64,000 nt of DNA from Gremmenia infestans. Lineage: Eukaryota > Ascomycota > Leotiomycetes > Helotiales > Hamatocanthoscyphaceae. Below, piece after piece: positions 44,400 to 56,294 of this stretch (its first letter is position 1; each line of letters starts with the position of its first letter). The stretch is from positions 1,076,501 to 1,140,500 of the forward strand of contig JAFEVB010000020.1 in the NCBI GenBank assembly GCA_032629725.1, given 5' to 3'. The position numbers and the translations under genes were made by a program. Below the pieces are notes generated by a model, which saw only the letters and a list, made by a program, of their open reading frames with translations, was not told where the DNA came from and did no database searches.

Positions 44400-44842
44400 A
44401 TTGAGGGAAAGAGAGAGACCAGGCAAGACTGAAGATGCGATATAATAATGTTTGTTTGAGGAATAGGTGGATGTGGAGTTGGAGTTGATGCACAGATGCA
44501 CTAATCCGTCTTAAAAGTAATGTAATCAATAAGCTCTCCACTTACGATAAGCGGACTTAAGTTGATTTTCGGGCTTTACAGATGATGGTAGCTCGGGTAG
44601 TACATATGTTCATTTAATGTTTCTTGGCCGCTGTGTATACGGAGTACATAACAATGTGAGTTACTATTCATTCTATTTATGCGGAATGCGAATATACCAA
44701 GGCTATTCAATTACTGCCCCAACTTAGTTTTGAAAACTATCATTATTATCATTATCATCTAAATCATCATTAACTTCTAGCCTCACTTTGCAATTAGATC
44801 TACTTCAATTATAACCATTTCCCAAACCCCCCATTTGAAGCT

Positions 44843-46170
44843 TTAAAATACTCTCATGGACAATTCCCTCCTCTCGGCCCCAATCAATTTTCCGAAGTTC
44901 TCCTCCTCTTTGGTCTTGACCTTTACATATCTGTCAATCAATTCTGGACCTAATGCATCCTTCAACTCCTCGGCCGCTTTCAAGCTGTCAATTGCTGCCT
45001 TTAAGCTTGTTGGCATCTTAGATAAGATCCCAAGATCCGTCGCTTCATCGTCTTCAATACCTTTGAAGACTAATCTCTTTGGGTCCTTAATGGTTAAGCT
45101 CTTCTCCTTTTCAAGTCCAATAATCCCAGCTGTCAAGATAGCTGTCATCGCTAGATACGGATTGGCAGTTGCATCTACACCTCGAAGTTCCCAATGGCCA
45201 TCCTTGATTTTCCTGTGTGTTGCAGTTCTATTCTGCAGGCTCCAGAAAATTCGCTCCTCTGGCTTAAGCCGAAGGTTGCTGTCATAGTTGGGCATATAGA
45301 ACGCTGCCAAAGCCCTCCAATTTTCCAACAAACCTGCTAAGAAGTTTTCATGTTTGTCCAGGCGTGACATCGATAGATGCATGTGAGATCCAACTCCGCT
45401 CAGCTTTCAAAAGGTTTTGGATAGACCGTACCATGAAGACCGTGCTTGCGGGAGATATTCCTGATTGTTTCGTGGCAGTAAACCAGGGCATCAGCTGACT
45501 GAAGAGGGGCCATAGGCTCCGTCGAGATTTCAAACAAGCCAGGGCCTCCTTCAGAGTGGAATTGCCGGACTTCGATCCCGACATTTTGAATACACTCAAC
45601 CATCTCTTCAACTATTGGGAGGTATTTGTTGTTGATACTCGCCGTCGAGTACGTATTTGCGACCATATCGATTGGTTTTGGCGTTCCACTGGATTCGTCA
45701 AATATAACAAACTCAACTTCGTTGCCAACAAGGAAGTCCAAATCATGTTTCCCCTTCGCCGAGGAACACACTTCTTGAAGCCGAGAACGAGGACATCTGC
45801 GAAAGCCTTTCCCGTCTTTATGTCCTCCTTCTTTGACAAAGCACATGACCATTGCATGTTTTGGAGCATAGTGGCAGATTTCGAGACTTGACCAGTCAGC
45901 AAATAGCTCATCTTGTCCTACTTCAAAGTCTTCGAAAAGAAAAGAGTTGTCGAGTATCAACGCGGTTAGCATTGGTGACGGGATTGTTAACGATGACTCC
46001 TTTCGTCCTAGGGAGAGAGCAAAAGATTTTGTAGCGATACGAGCGCTTAGAAGGCCTGAATAGTCGATCCATTGATAACGAATATATTCAACGGAAGGGT
46101 TGCTAGCGAGGAAAGTTTCCAGAATCTTGACGTCTCCTGGATTACCTTCCTGGGGGGCAAATTCTCCCAT
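44843..46170 (-). pseudogene. Glutamine-synthetase-like (FluG/GS family) gene with a frameshift
   Basis: The coding sequence runs from ATG 46170 to a stop at 45400-45402 (about 256 aa), then continues in another frame from about 45397 to the stop at 44843. Both halves belong to one GS fold. The N-terminal beta-grasp has YIRYQWIDYSGLLSARI. The catalytic part includes FLVGNEVEFVIFD and FHSEGGPGLFEIS in the first frame. HMHLSMSR, AAFYMPNYDSNLRLKPEER, WSLQNRTATHRK and HWELRGVDATANPYLAM are in the second. The break falls between VYPKPFES and the GVGSHMH segment. A one-base deficit explains it; no GT-AG pair of workable length spans it. No amidohydrolase domain precedes, so this is GS-only, not full FluG. 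True mutation or assembly error cannot be told apart here. Confidence 0.75.
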
Positions 46171-47390
46171 TGTCGAATAAAGGGGTGGTGGTGGTAGAGC
46201 AACAGCTTTTTCTATCAACGAAATGATCAATCTAAGAGTTCACAAGTACCTACGGATTTAAACTCGAGATCATTCTTTATAGAGTTATATTCTAAAGTCT
46301 TAGGCACTAGTAAGATTGGCTGCTTACGTATGTACGACGACTGATAGATGGATGCCTGCTTATTCCCTACCTACCTACGTGACTCATAGAATACTGCCTG
46401 ATTTAGGTAGCATCTTGTAATTCCACACCGCTGTTATTTTCCTCGCTGAATTTGCATATACAGTATACGAAGTACTTCTTGCCTGGCTCAGCTCAGGTCT
46501 GGTGAAGATGGCATCCATCCCCGTATTGCAGAATCATACCGTAGGAAATCAGCAGAAAAGCAAAAGGCTATCGAGCAGAGGGAGGCTAGGTTGAAAAACT
46601 GGAAACACTATTACACTAAATTGGGCCTACCTAAATGCTTCTCAGATACCGGTAGACAGACATACTAGACACCGCCCAGTCCCTCAAAACCTCACCACCA
46701 TATCTCGCGACGCTTTTTAGTTTGGAAGTAAAAGTAACATTGTTTCTGTACAAGTTATCCGCAAAAGATGCATGGAAGCTTCAGAAATATTGCGATGGTA
46801 CTAAATTGACAGGCCCGTGACATAAGTTGCTTGGTGGTTGTTGACTGAAAATTGCTAAATAGTAGGAACAGCGCGAACTTGAGCATGTTGCTGGTAGGAT
46901 TACTGAGCTTGAAGCGGTACATTGATACGCTATACAATTCAGCTAGGCTAGGCCATGTCAGTCTTGCATATACTGTTAAGAAGTGGCTAAGAAAGGCTGG
47001 AAGCATTCCTGCGAACTAAATGTGCTAGGTCTTGCTAGCAATTGGTGGAGTGGGCTCTTAATATCTCCACTCGGAGAAGCTCTTCTTCTGGGGTACTAAA
47101 ATCTAGTCAGTTCAATGATGTTCAACAAGGTCCATGGTTCTGAATCGGATCGGCAGGTGTATTCTTGGCAGTTCCAAGACAGGCGGAATTTTGTATTCTC
47201 CCAATGCATAAACACAACACTGCTATGCTTTCAAAGCCGCTGCAGAACCAGCCCAATATAATACATTTTGCAGCCCATGTTCTCAGAAACGCCCTGTCAT
47301 AAGAGGAGCATGGCTGATTGTCTGCCTCCCATCACCCGGCCCCTCTCAAACAACTCAACGAGCCAACTTCCCGCGCACCAATTCCAGAAA
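46171..47390. other. Intergenic region with one coding-like fragment
   Basis: About 1.2 kb between the GS-like gene and SSS1. A plus-strand open stretch at about 46493-46667 reads GEDGIHPRIAESYRRKSAEK and continues charged and helical to a TAG. It follows an AG acceptor-like site but has no partner exons, so it is not called a gene. GTATAC/GTAC words lie near 46460. Confidence 0.4.
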
Positions 47391-47776
47391 TTATGCGCCT
47401 CCCACCAGAATGTTGTTCACCGGAATGTGTACTGAAAATCTTGTAAGCTACCAGAACAAAACGAAAGGGCGAGGATGAAAAAGGGGCAGGAACGCCTTAC
47501 TGAGCTTGATGATAAAGCCAACTGCTCCCATTACAAGGAACCCAACACCCACTGCTTGAGAGATCTTGATGAATTCGCGTCTATCGGCTACAGAAAGAAA
47601 AGTCAGATATGGTGCTCAGACTTGACATTGCGTATTCAGCGCGAAGGGCGCAGATAGGGCAAGGAATGTGCAGAACAGGAGGCTTTCGTACGTTTCGTGC
47701 ACCGGTTGACAAATTGTCTTCCTTCCGTGAAAAAGTCTTTGGGGATGTCCAGGAATTCTTGGATTTGGTCAGACAT
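47391..47776 (-). CDS. SSS1: Sec61 gamma subunit (Sss1)
   Basis: A 70-aa tail-anchored subunit of the ER protein translocon. Three exons on the minus strand: 47692-47776, 47501-47587 and 47391-47431, with introns of 104 and 69 nt. The cytosolic helix is SDQIQEFLDIPKDFFTEGRQ and the conserved linker RCTKPDRREFIKISQA. The single TM is VGVGFLVMGAVGFIIKL, then the conserved end IHIPVNNILVGGA. The full length equals the family length. Highly conserved and essential; it binds Sec61 alpha. Confidence 0.96.
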
Positions 47777-48905
47777 GCTTGCGATTCTGGTGTTGAAATC
47801 GAAAGAAGTTTGGAAAGGAGGGACCGGGGCGAATTGTGTCTCGTCGTTCGTGCACACGGCAGTGAAAGCGTAAAGGCCGGGTTGAATTATTCGGAGGTAT
47901 TTAGGAGGCAGACGACGGACGGTGCAAGAACGTGAGGTGGTCTCAAGGTGAAAGGAGAGGCTGATAGATAGAAGTAGAAGGCCTCGAAATAATTTGGGCG
48001 AAGGTGAAGATGCCACATCGCCAATCACATGATAGTGTACCTACCTAGTTGGTCTTAATGGTCTCCTGAATGAGTATTTGCGCTAAGCCTAACTTGCTTG
48101 CGTACAAGCATAGCATAGTAATACGAGTAAGGCTTTAATCATCGAGCTGGTGCTCTGCCTATTAACAGCAATACCATCCTCGACGCGACGACATTGAAGA
48201 GCGAGGAACTAGGATATCTGGGAATTGGGGGCCGGCTTTTCTGCAACCATCATAGCAGTTCGTTCACAGCTCCAATACACTCCAATACAAGTAAATCTCG
48301 ACACTCGCCCGTTTTCGCCATTTCGCGACAAGGCAAGGCTTGGAGGGAAAGGAAAGCTTGCTTGCAAAGGGAGGAGCAGCAGCTGGCATTAGTCTTCTTA
48401 CCACTCCCTACTCTTGCTACTCTACTCTACCCTACTCTACCTTATACCTGCCCTTGTACTTGTCAAAGGGCGGAACTGTTGTACTTCCACTTCCAATCTG
48501 CCGCAATTGGCTCTTCACGTTTCCCTGCATCGAGCACCGGTGTTTCCCCAAGATTGCAAGCACAGAGCTTCATCTTCAATTTCTCCATTGTGTCTGCATC
48601 TGCCACAGAAGGCTATCAGACTTCAGAATTTGGCCTCGGTTTATGAAGCGCAATCTTGACAGCTGAAGGAGTACGTATTTTGTATTCTGCCCTATGTATC
48701 TCAGATCTATACCGCGCCTGCGTGTGCAGATATCGGGCGCCGGGCTTGATGAGGATTTTCACGCGCTGATCTTGTTCTCATATTCTTACAGAAACCTTTT
48801 ACTGTCGCTCAATCTCATTTCAAAGTGTATTAAGGCAATAGATCTCTTCAATCCGAGGATATATTTCAAACTAAAAAAAGGAACTTCGTGTTCTTGGCAG
48901 ACAAA
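47777..48905. other. Divergent intergenic region, SSS1 / CPSF6-like
   Basis: About 1.1 kb between divergent starts. A short CTCTAC-type run at about 48420-48442 is the complement of the TAGAG minisatellite motif at 20590-20735. Overlapping ORFs around 48194-48666 have no family features. The region just before 48906 is AT-rich with an A-rich leader. Confidence 0.4.
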
Positions 48906-50329
48906 ATGCCCGATACCGACGAATTCGACATCGACATCTATGGTGATGCCAATACTGAGCAGGAAGGCTCGTTCAAAAAGGACGAAGAAGGTGATGTGAA
49001 GATTGACGGTGTTGAGGCTACCAATGGACATACTGAGGAGACGAACGGGGTAAAACACGAAGAGGCGCAAGATGATGAATATATCGATATCAAAGTTGCC
49101 AACGACGAGGATAGTAAAATGAATGAGCAGCAGAAGATTAAGAGCACAGACGAATCCGGAGCAGGCGCTCTTAGCATCCCTAAGCAAGCCCCCCAACAAC
49201 AAGGTGTAAAGCGCAAGGAGGGATCTGATGACCGGCCCATAGATCCACTGGCCACAACAGCTCTGCTAATATCAGAACTCCACTGGTGGAATACCGATGA
49301 TGACATTCGTGGCTGGGTCAATCAGGCTCAGGTCGAGGACGAATTGAAAGACATTACCTTCTCTGAGCACAAAGTTAACGGGAAAAGCAAAGGGTACAGA
49401 CAATTGATACGCCTCTGATGCAATGACTTGCTAACGTGCTTGTAGCCAAGCTTATGTCGAGTTCACTTCCCAACAAGCAGCTACCGCTGCGAAGCATAAA
49501 ATTGATGCTTTTGGTGAGGGGCAACAGTATTCAAAGAAGCAAACAGTGGTTTATTCGAATCCGAACAATAACTTATTCCGAACCTTGCCGAAAGATGCCC
49601 CAATGCGCGCTGGCAAAGACAGCCAGACCAATCGGGCTCCATCCGGAGGGTACAACAATGACAGAGGTAATCAAAATGGCAACTTTGGTGGCAACTTCCG
49701 TGGACGAACGCCTGGTTACAATTCTCGAGGGGGCGGCAGTATGAACAACATGAACGGCAACAACTTCAATCGCAACTTTTCAGGTCCAGCTATGGGTAAT
49801 ATGGGTGGTGGCGGTTTCAACTCTGCCATGGGAGGCTTCCAAGGAAACTCCATGGGTAACCAATTTGGAGGGTTTAACAACCGTGGTGGCATGATGGGAG
49901 GTATGCGAGGGGGGCCTAATGGTATGCGAGGTGGTAGAGGTGGTATGGGCAACGGTATGATGGGAGGTATGCCTATGGGTGGAATGCCGATGGGCGGTAT
50001 GGCTGGAGGCATGGGTGCAATGCCAATGAACATGGGACAGATGGGTGGAGGTATGCCAGGTATGATTATATCCCATATTTTACCCCAGGAGTTTGGTCTG
50101 TGTGCGCGACCAAGGTCAAACCCGAGTGGGGAGCAATCTTTGAATAGTCCCGTCTTATGGAATGATTGACAACACTTCACACAAGGACGTGACGCTGACT
50201 AGTATGCAAATAGGTGGAGGTGGTTTCAACGCCATGCAACCGCACTTCAACCCAGCGTTTTTCCCACAGAACCAGGCTGCAGGTGACTGGCAAAACCCCC
50301 ACGGAGCCAAACGCCCAAGACCTGAGTGA
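48906..50329 (+). CDS. CPSF6-like RRM protein (cleavage factor Im large subunit-like)
   Basis: A 405-aa RNA-binding protein resembling CPSF6/7. Exons 48906-49393, 49446-50059 and 50214-50329. An acidic N-terminus of about 115 aa (DEFDIDIYGD at the start, as in CPSF6) precedes one RRM. RNP2 is ALLISELHWWNTDDDIRGWV and RNP1 is NGKSKGQAYVEFTSQQAA, the exon junction falling inside RNP1. The family-typical tryptophan pair after RNP2 and the NGxSKG signature are present. A 170-residue tail consists of Gly/Met/Asn repeats (GGM, GGMPMGGMPMGGM), likely a phase-separating low-complexity region in place of the metazoan Pro/RS part. It ends GAKRPRPE, a basic motif. Role in 3'-end processing is inferred. 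Confidence 0.85.
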
Positions 50330-50805
50330 GGTTCTTGGGCATATTATTGTGCTTCCTACGTATGATATCTTCTAAGTAGTTCAAGCATGGATCTTAAGTT
50401 GAGGTAAATCTTCAAAGCATTGGGTGGGACGGATCTGGGGCGTTGGGTTGCTAATTAAGGATTGAGATGGCCAAATGGATGCCTTGATACCTGTAGCTCA
50501 GCCGATTAATGTACAATATATGGCGTTTGAGGGTCAAAGCCTTGTCAGTTCTTTCTGAATATAACTTTTTCCTATGTCGTTCCGTTACATTCAGAGTTTA
50601 GCCTAGCGTTTGTGGAAGAAGTCAAGGAGGCACTTGCCCAATACGGCGAGCTCTATACCTGCTTCTCTCGGTGTTCCTACCAGAGATCTTCCACATCACC
50701 ATCGAGATATTAAGGCAACTTTTGTTTAGCATACCATACATCTTAAGTAGGCATCGATAAGCTTGGCTCTACGAGACTACTCAGCCGAGCGAAGGCTCTG
50801 ACGAT
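50330..50805. other. Intergenic region between tandem genes
   Basis: 476 nt between the CPSF6-like stop and the CNNM-like start, same strand. No additional features recognised. Confidence 0.4.
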
Positions 50806-53800
50806 ATGGCATCCTCAAGATTGTCTCACAGAGATTCAGAAACTATGGGACAATGGCTGCAGTCATCCACATCCACATCCACATACAATGGGGCGGCTTG
50901 GTACGGAATGTTTGCCGTCGCCAGCTCTTTGTTACTTGTGTCTGCTTTACTGGCAGGTCTCACCCTGGCAATCTGCGGCCTTGATCCCACATGGTTGCAC
51001 CTGAGGAGCGTTACTGGAACGGCAAACGAAAGGTATGCTTGCTGCCTTGCACTTCCTGCATCCATCACATAACGATATCGTAGGAAACGGGCGACCAGGA
51101 TCAAGAAAATGAAGCAAAATGGAACTTGGCTGTTGTGTGAGGACCCTTGCGTTGCCATGAATATAATGTTTGTAACTGACTAGGACATTTAGGCTCTTTG
51201 ATTATATGCTCTGTAGCCTCCGGCGAATCCCTCCCTATTGTTATCGAGGGTCTTTGCCCTAGCAGCAATCCATTAATACCAATTCTCATATCCACCATTT
51301 CGATGGGCATCTTTGCGGAAATCCTTCCACAATACATTGTCCCTCAACACGCAATCGCCTGGGGTTATTACTGCTGGCCTCTCATGATGGCATGCATGTG
51401 GCTCACGGCAATTGTCAGCTATCCTCTCGCCTTACTACTCGACTACCTCTTTGGTGCCCATAAAGACTTATACGGGGATCTTACGAACGACCAATTGGCT
51501 ACCCTCATTAAATCCCAGGAGAGGTCGGAAAATAATCCTAATGGTAAACTGGGTACTCATGCCACCCGTAAGTAATCCATTCGGAGGAATGCCTCCCACC
51601 TAGCACAACTCAGGAGTAGTTCACTCTAGAAATGTCTCATGGGTCGAATACTCCCAAAACATTGTCACAATCACCTCACAAAGATTACAATTCCCGGCAA
51701 TACTAACTCCAATATCCTAACTATAGGTGTAGTACTAGGTGCTTTGAAACTTGATGGGCGTCGAATCGATCGCGTTGTTCCTGATGTTCCAAAACAAGCT
51801 TCCGATGGTGACGAGAAGGACGTCGAAAAAGCCGAATTCTTGGTTGTTCAGGGGATGATAGTCAAATGGTGTGCTGTCAAAACAATTGACATCAACCAAG
51901 CGATCAATCAGGAGTTCATCGACAAAATCAAAAGCTGGTCTTACAGTAGAATCCCTGTCATCGGACAGAGCGAAAAGAAGGCAGCTGAGTCTGAAATTTG
52001 GGATGGGACTCGGATTTTCGGCTTTCTACACACGAAGGTAAGTGTTTGCTCTCACACTTGTGCACCCGTTCTTTATTGCTATGCACAAGTCTAAGGTGCC
52101 CGCCATACCCTACCTACCCTTCTTCCCACTCAAAGGATCCTCGTCGGCTTCAAGGAATCGAGGAAGAATGACACCATTGATATTCGCCGAGGTCTAGAAG
52201 AAAAAGTACTTTGCTAAGGACACCCCGCAGAACCTAGTTGGCATCGATTTGAAAACCCTCCAAGAGGGTGGCATGATTTTGCATGTCAAAGACTTGCCGC
52301 TGTATCCAATACCAATCGTACGAGATAGTATGTCCGTATATGAGCTTTTAGACTTGTTCCAGCTTGGAATGTCAAGGTAGTCCAGCGTCCACAGGTTTTA
52401 TGACAAACCCTAACAGCCTGCAGAATCGCCGTCGTCGTGTCACACTCCCCGGCTACGTATACTTCATCTGCGAACTATCTCAACGCCAAGCTCGACAACT
52501 CGCCCGCGGGCTCAGTACCAAGATGGACTGCTAGAACCACAGGCGAACCTCAACCCACGTTGCGAATTGGTAACAGTGGCGACTGGGCTACGGATACTCT
52601 TGAGGCCGCTAAAGCAAACATCGAAGATTGCGACTACAAAGTTCTTGGCATTAGGTCTCCTAAGCCTATTGGCATTATTACCTTTGAAGATGTCATTGAT
52701 ACAATTCTTCAGAAAACTAGCCAGGACGAGAAAGATTACTTTGACCGTGGTTCTCAGTTGCCGCTGACCAAGACCAAGAAATTGGGCGATGGCGCTCCGA
52801 ATTCGCCTTTGGTCCGGCCACAAGACGTCTACTCGCCAAAGTCTAAGCATGTAAAGAATAAATTACGAAAAGCGCCGAACCATAATATCAAAAGCATCCC
52901 TGCTGACGGAGCTCCGAGCTCCGTGCGAGACACCACGCTGTTGGCTACCGTGCGAAGGCGTAATGTTTCTAGGAATGCGCAGGTAGCTGCTGTGGATGGG
53001 GCCAACGATGACCATAGCTCTTACACGCAGAACAGTCGAGGTGGCTTCCACGAATCTGGTTCATCTTGTGAAAACGGCAGAGTGTTGATGCCGAACGATG
53101 TCGCGCAGCTACGCAGTCGCTCCCCAGCCATCGTTGAAAGCCCGCATGTAGATGTCAACGCTGGAACTTACAGCCTGCCTTCTCGCAGAGTCGACTCGAC
53201 CTTCACATTAGTTGGCCTGACGCCAATATTGAGACGTGTCAGTGCTGCGCCGAGGCTCCCCAATAGCCTTCGCCGAGTTACTCCCTTTTCAAGACACAAT
53301 TATTCCAGCTACGAAAGAATGGTGGACACTGCAGAGGAGAATGGATGCCCAATGATTTTCACGTCACCAAAAGTAGCAGCTCAGAACCCGATCACAGATC
53401 CAATCAAAGTCGTGAGATCGGACTGCGTCGGTGATGCCCCTTGCCTTGATGCCGACAATGCCAGCAGCATCTTAAAGGCTGCCCATGACAGCCAATGGGC
53501 AAGTACGGGCGACACTACATCCTTAAGTTACTGGTACAGTGAAGAAACCAGCCGTCGTCGTGACGAAACCCCAAAGGCAGAAGCCAGTACTCAGGGCGAG
53601 AGGCTATTTCCAAGCGGCGGCGAAGAAGACAGAGCCTTCAAATCCTCGTATGACGGCTTCCCACCAGAGCTACTTGACTTGGAGTATGACAAAGAGAACC
53701 GTCTGCCGAACTACGCTTCGAAGACTCTTCCGCGCATGCAAGGTCTCGTAAATTCAGGAAGTGAAGATGGTCAGCCACCCAGCAGAGAAAAGAGCTTCCA

Positions 53801-53894
53801 TGATGATAGGGCCTTACTTCCCAGTCAGCGCAGGGCTCTCGACAGCAGCGCTACGAATGTTGGGGGAGCACGGAGCTCAAGCCTGTGGTTCTAA
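50806..53894 (+). CDS. CNNM/MAM3-like DUF21-CBS membrane protein
   Basis: An 860-aa metal-ion homeostasis protein of the cyclin M/Mam3 family. Exons 50806-51032, 51084-51136, 51193-51567, 51727-52037, 52231-52376, 52424-53894. The DUF21 domain has TM1 (AWYGMFAVASSLLLVSALLA with LTLAICGLD), the helix IIIC-like SLIICSVASGESLPIVIEGL, then ISMGIFAEILPQYIVP and a further hydrophobic hairpin (WPLMMACMWLTAIVSYPLAL). A CBS pair follows (VKTIDINQAINQEFIDKIKS, SYSRIPVIG, FGFLHTKNLVGIDLKTL, RDSMSVYELLDLFQLGMSRI, PIGIITFEDVIDTILQ). The C-terminal 400 aa are disordered. Yeast Mam3 controls vacuolar Mg/Mn/Zn homeostasis. The 193-nt fifth intron has a second in-frame acceptor (see findings). Confidence 0.88.
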
Positions 53895-54146
53895 CGGCGG
53901 TCAATCAGGCGCGCTCCTGTCGCCTTTCTCAAAACCATCGGCCCGTCAAAAAGACAGTAGAGCGTTGAAAGTTTGGGGACTCCATTGATCCTGCAGTTTG
54001 AACTGGAATTACATATGCTTTTGTGGCCGAATGGGGATGAAAGAAATGGATCGGATCAAAGACTTACGGAGTTCTCTCATTATACAACAGGGTCCACGTG
54101 TGACCTAGACACACATACTCTTACTTGGGTGGTTTTTGCTTTATTA
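53895..54146. other. Convergent 3' intergenic region
   Basis: 252 nt between the convergent CNNM-like and SET-domain genes; no features beyond presumed 3' UTRs. Confidence 0.3.
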
Positions 54147-55895
54147 TTAAGCTGCGGAGCTTTCATTGTGTATTCTATTGATAGTGACCTGCAAAAGCAG
54201 GCGGATTTGTTCCCAACGCTCGCTCAAGGTCTCTTGACCAGCAAGCTCAGAATCGAGTTTCGATACTTTTACAAGCATCTCTGAAACGTGACTATTAAAT
54301 TCCAACAGCACCTTGACCACTAATTGATCCACAGTCGCCTGAATCACCTCCCCATCATCTAACCCATCGATACTCCTATGCCATTTCTTCGGCGAAAGAC
54401 ATAGGATTCTCAATGCTATTTCTGTTCGATAACAGACACCATTTATGTCTAGGACATATTTCCCCAGAAAGCCAGCCGCTTCCAAGTCATCCTTTTGTTT
54501 GTTGGAGAAGAGTGGCAGGATGAATTGGTCAAGCGAGACCTGGTCCGAGGCGTTCTCGGGGAAGATAAATCCATACTCGGCAAGCAAAAAGTCGTTGCTG
54601 TGCATTCCGTAGCTGATGTTGATTTCAGACCCCTTTTTAATAGGGGTGCAGGTGCTGATTTGATAGGCATTGGCATTGAACGAGACATTGCAGCCATTAG
54701 AGGAGTGATTAAAGTAATCTGCGAAGGGGTTTAGGGCCTAGAGGATAGGTGTTAGGATTGTCTGTCTATCTACAGCAAGTGGCATAGAAGATATCATAAT
54801 GTTTTCACCTCAGATGAGCGATTACAGGGCACGGGAGTGAGTCGCCGGCGTCTCTGTCCCAGGAAAGCGCCGTGTGATGTTGTCTAGAAGTACTAGAATC
54901 TGGGGGTTTCCTGAAGTCCCGAAATTGCTCATTTGAAGTGGGACATTATGATATCCCATATGCCAATCAACTCGGTAGTTGGAGAAGGGGCTGTACTGAC
55001 CATACAATCATCAGGAGTAGGTTGTATCTTCGTTTTTTTCGGATCAAGGAAGTAAAACGTCCTTGTGTTGACTACCAGCCAATTGTAAAGATACTTCTCG
55101 TATTCCATTTCCGGGAAAGCCTTTGAAACGGCTGCCCAGTCCAAGGACAACTTTTCCTTTTGGTTCTCTAGGAGAGCTTGAGATGCTTCCGGGAGGAGAT
55201 GCTGTAATTTCGTATTCCATAACAAAGGCATTGATTCTGTGAAGTCCTCTTGAGTCGGGAGAACTTTCTGCCAGCAAGCATATGTGGCTGTGGTGTCGAG
55301 AGAAAGTTCTGCAGCTAAAAGGCCATGTACGGTAATGGCTCCAATCTTGCTCGAGATATACTTCGGGACCGTGTGTACGGTTCTGAGAGCAGCAAGGGGA
55401 ACTTTGACTAATGTTTCTCCTACCTGTCACGGGTTTTAGCAACCATCCAATAAAACATCCATTTGCTGTAGCGAGTAAGAGTAACGAATAGAACATTGCA
55501 AACTTTGGGCCAGACTTCTCAACTGAGAATTCACACGCTACGATTGGACAAATATTACGATATTGTATATGCCAACCGATAGTTATTCAAAAGAGGCACT
55601 GATGATCTTGGTCTGAGTTACTGGTATTCATGGAAATCGAAATTAGGCTGGCAAGAAACTAATGCTCCTGAAATAGATACTTTAGTTGCAATGTAGAATT
55701 CGAGATGCAATACATATGAAACGAATAGCCCCAAAATCATCACGAGGGCGACAGATAGACGGAACTTTGTCATACCTTGAGGTTTTTCTCGGCTACTATC
55801 CCTAGTCCCTTGCCAGGAAATCTGTGTGGTGCAACGCCATTGATCTCAACGTTTTGAGTGAGCGCCCATTGCGTAAATTGCCGGTGGGCGTTCAT
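54147..55895 (-). CDS. SET-domain protein-lysine methyltransferase (RKM/LSMT type)
   Basis: A 377-aa cytosolic SET methyltransferase resembling the Rubisco LSMT/RKM class, which modifies ribosomal or other proteins. Exons on the minus strand: 55776-55895, 55001-55423, 54147-54737. SET-N motifs are PHRFPGKGLGIVAEKNLKVG with ETLVKVPLAALRT. An i-SET helical insert follows (YEKYLYNWLVVNTRTFY). SET-C carries ALNPFADYFNHSSNGCNV with the NHS motif and the catalytic Tyr in EINISYGMHSNDFLLAEYGF. A C-terminal helical substrate-binding domain of about 130 aa ends LLLQVTINRIHNESSAA. The two introns are unusually long (352 and 263 nt), so extra exons are possible, although the three segments join exactly as in the family. 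Confidence 0.85.
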
Positions 55896-56294
55896 GTCCT
55901 ATATTTTAACGGACAAGGTGTAATGGGGAACAGGTGGTATTTGAACGAGGGTGCGTTATGGAGGAGACCGTTGTCTTGTCGGATGTTTCGAGGTTGTCAA
56001 GCAGGAGGGAGGTTAAAGGATGAAAGAGTGGTTACAAGTACCTACTACGCTAGCAATCATGTTCAATTATTGGAATGCTGGAAAACAAAAAACAAAAATC
56101 ATTATTACGAGTATTACATATGATTACAATGGACGCCAAAAGCGGAAACGTTCCGCTTGCATCCGAGCTCTCTGCTATGAGTAGTAGTATTGTACGACTT
56201 CTGAGCTGATTCCTCCAGATGCAAGCAGGAAGGACTTTCTACTTTACAAAAGCACCAACTGATGTATCTATCTACAGTACCATAGAAACCAGAA
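55896..56294. promoter_or_regulatory. Bidirectional promoter, SET gene / COQ4
   Basis: 399 nt between divergent start codons. An upstream ORF overlapping COQ4 from 56219 in a different frame is not credible because it lacks family similarity in its 5' half. Confidence 0.45.

Noticed and set aside
48194..48666. Overlapping ORFs upstream of the CPSF6-like gene
   Set aside because: Low-complexity, in three frames, with a CTCTAC run; more consistent with promoter/leader.
49716..50180. Pro/Ile-rich and His/Thr-rich ORFs antisense to the CPSF6-like gene
   Set aside because: Mirror images of the GGM repeat; no independent evidence.
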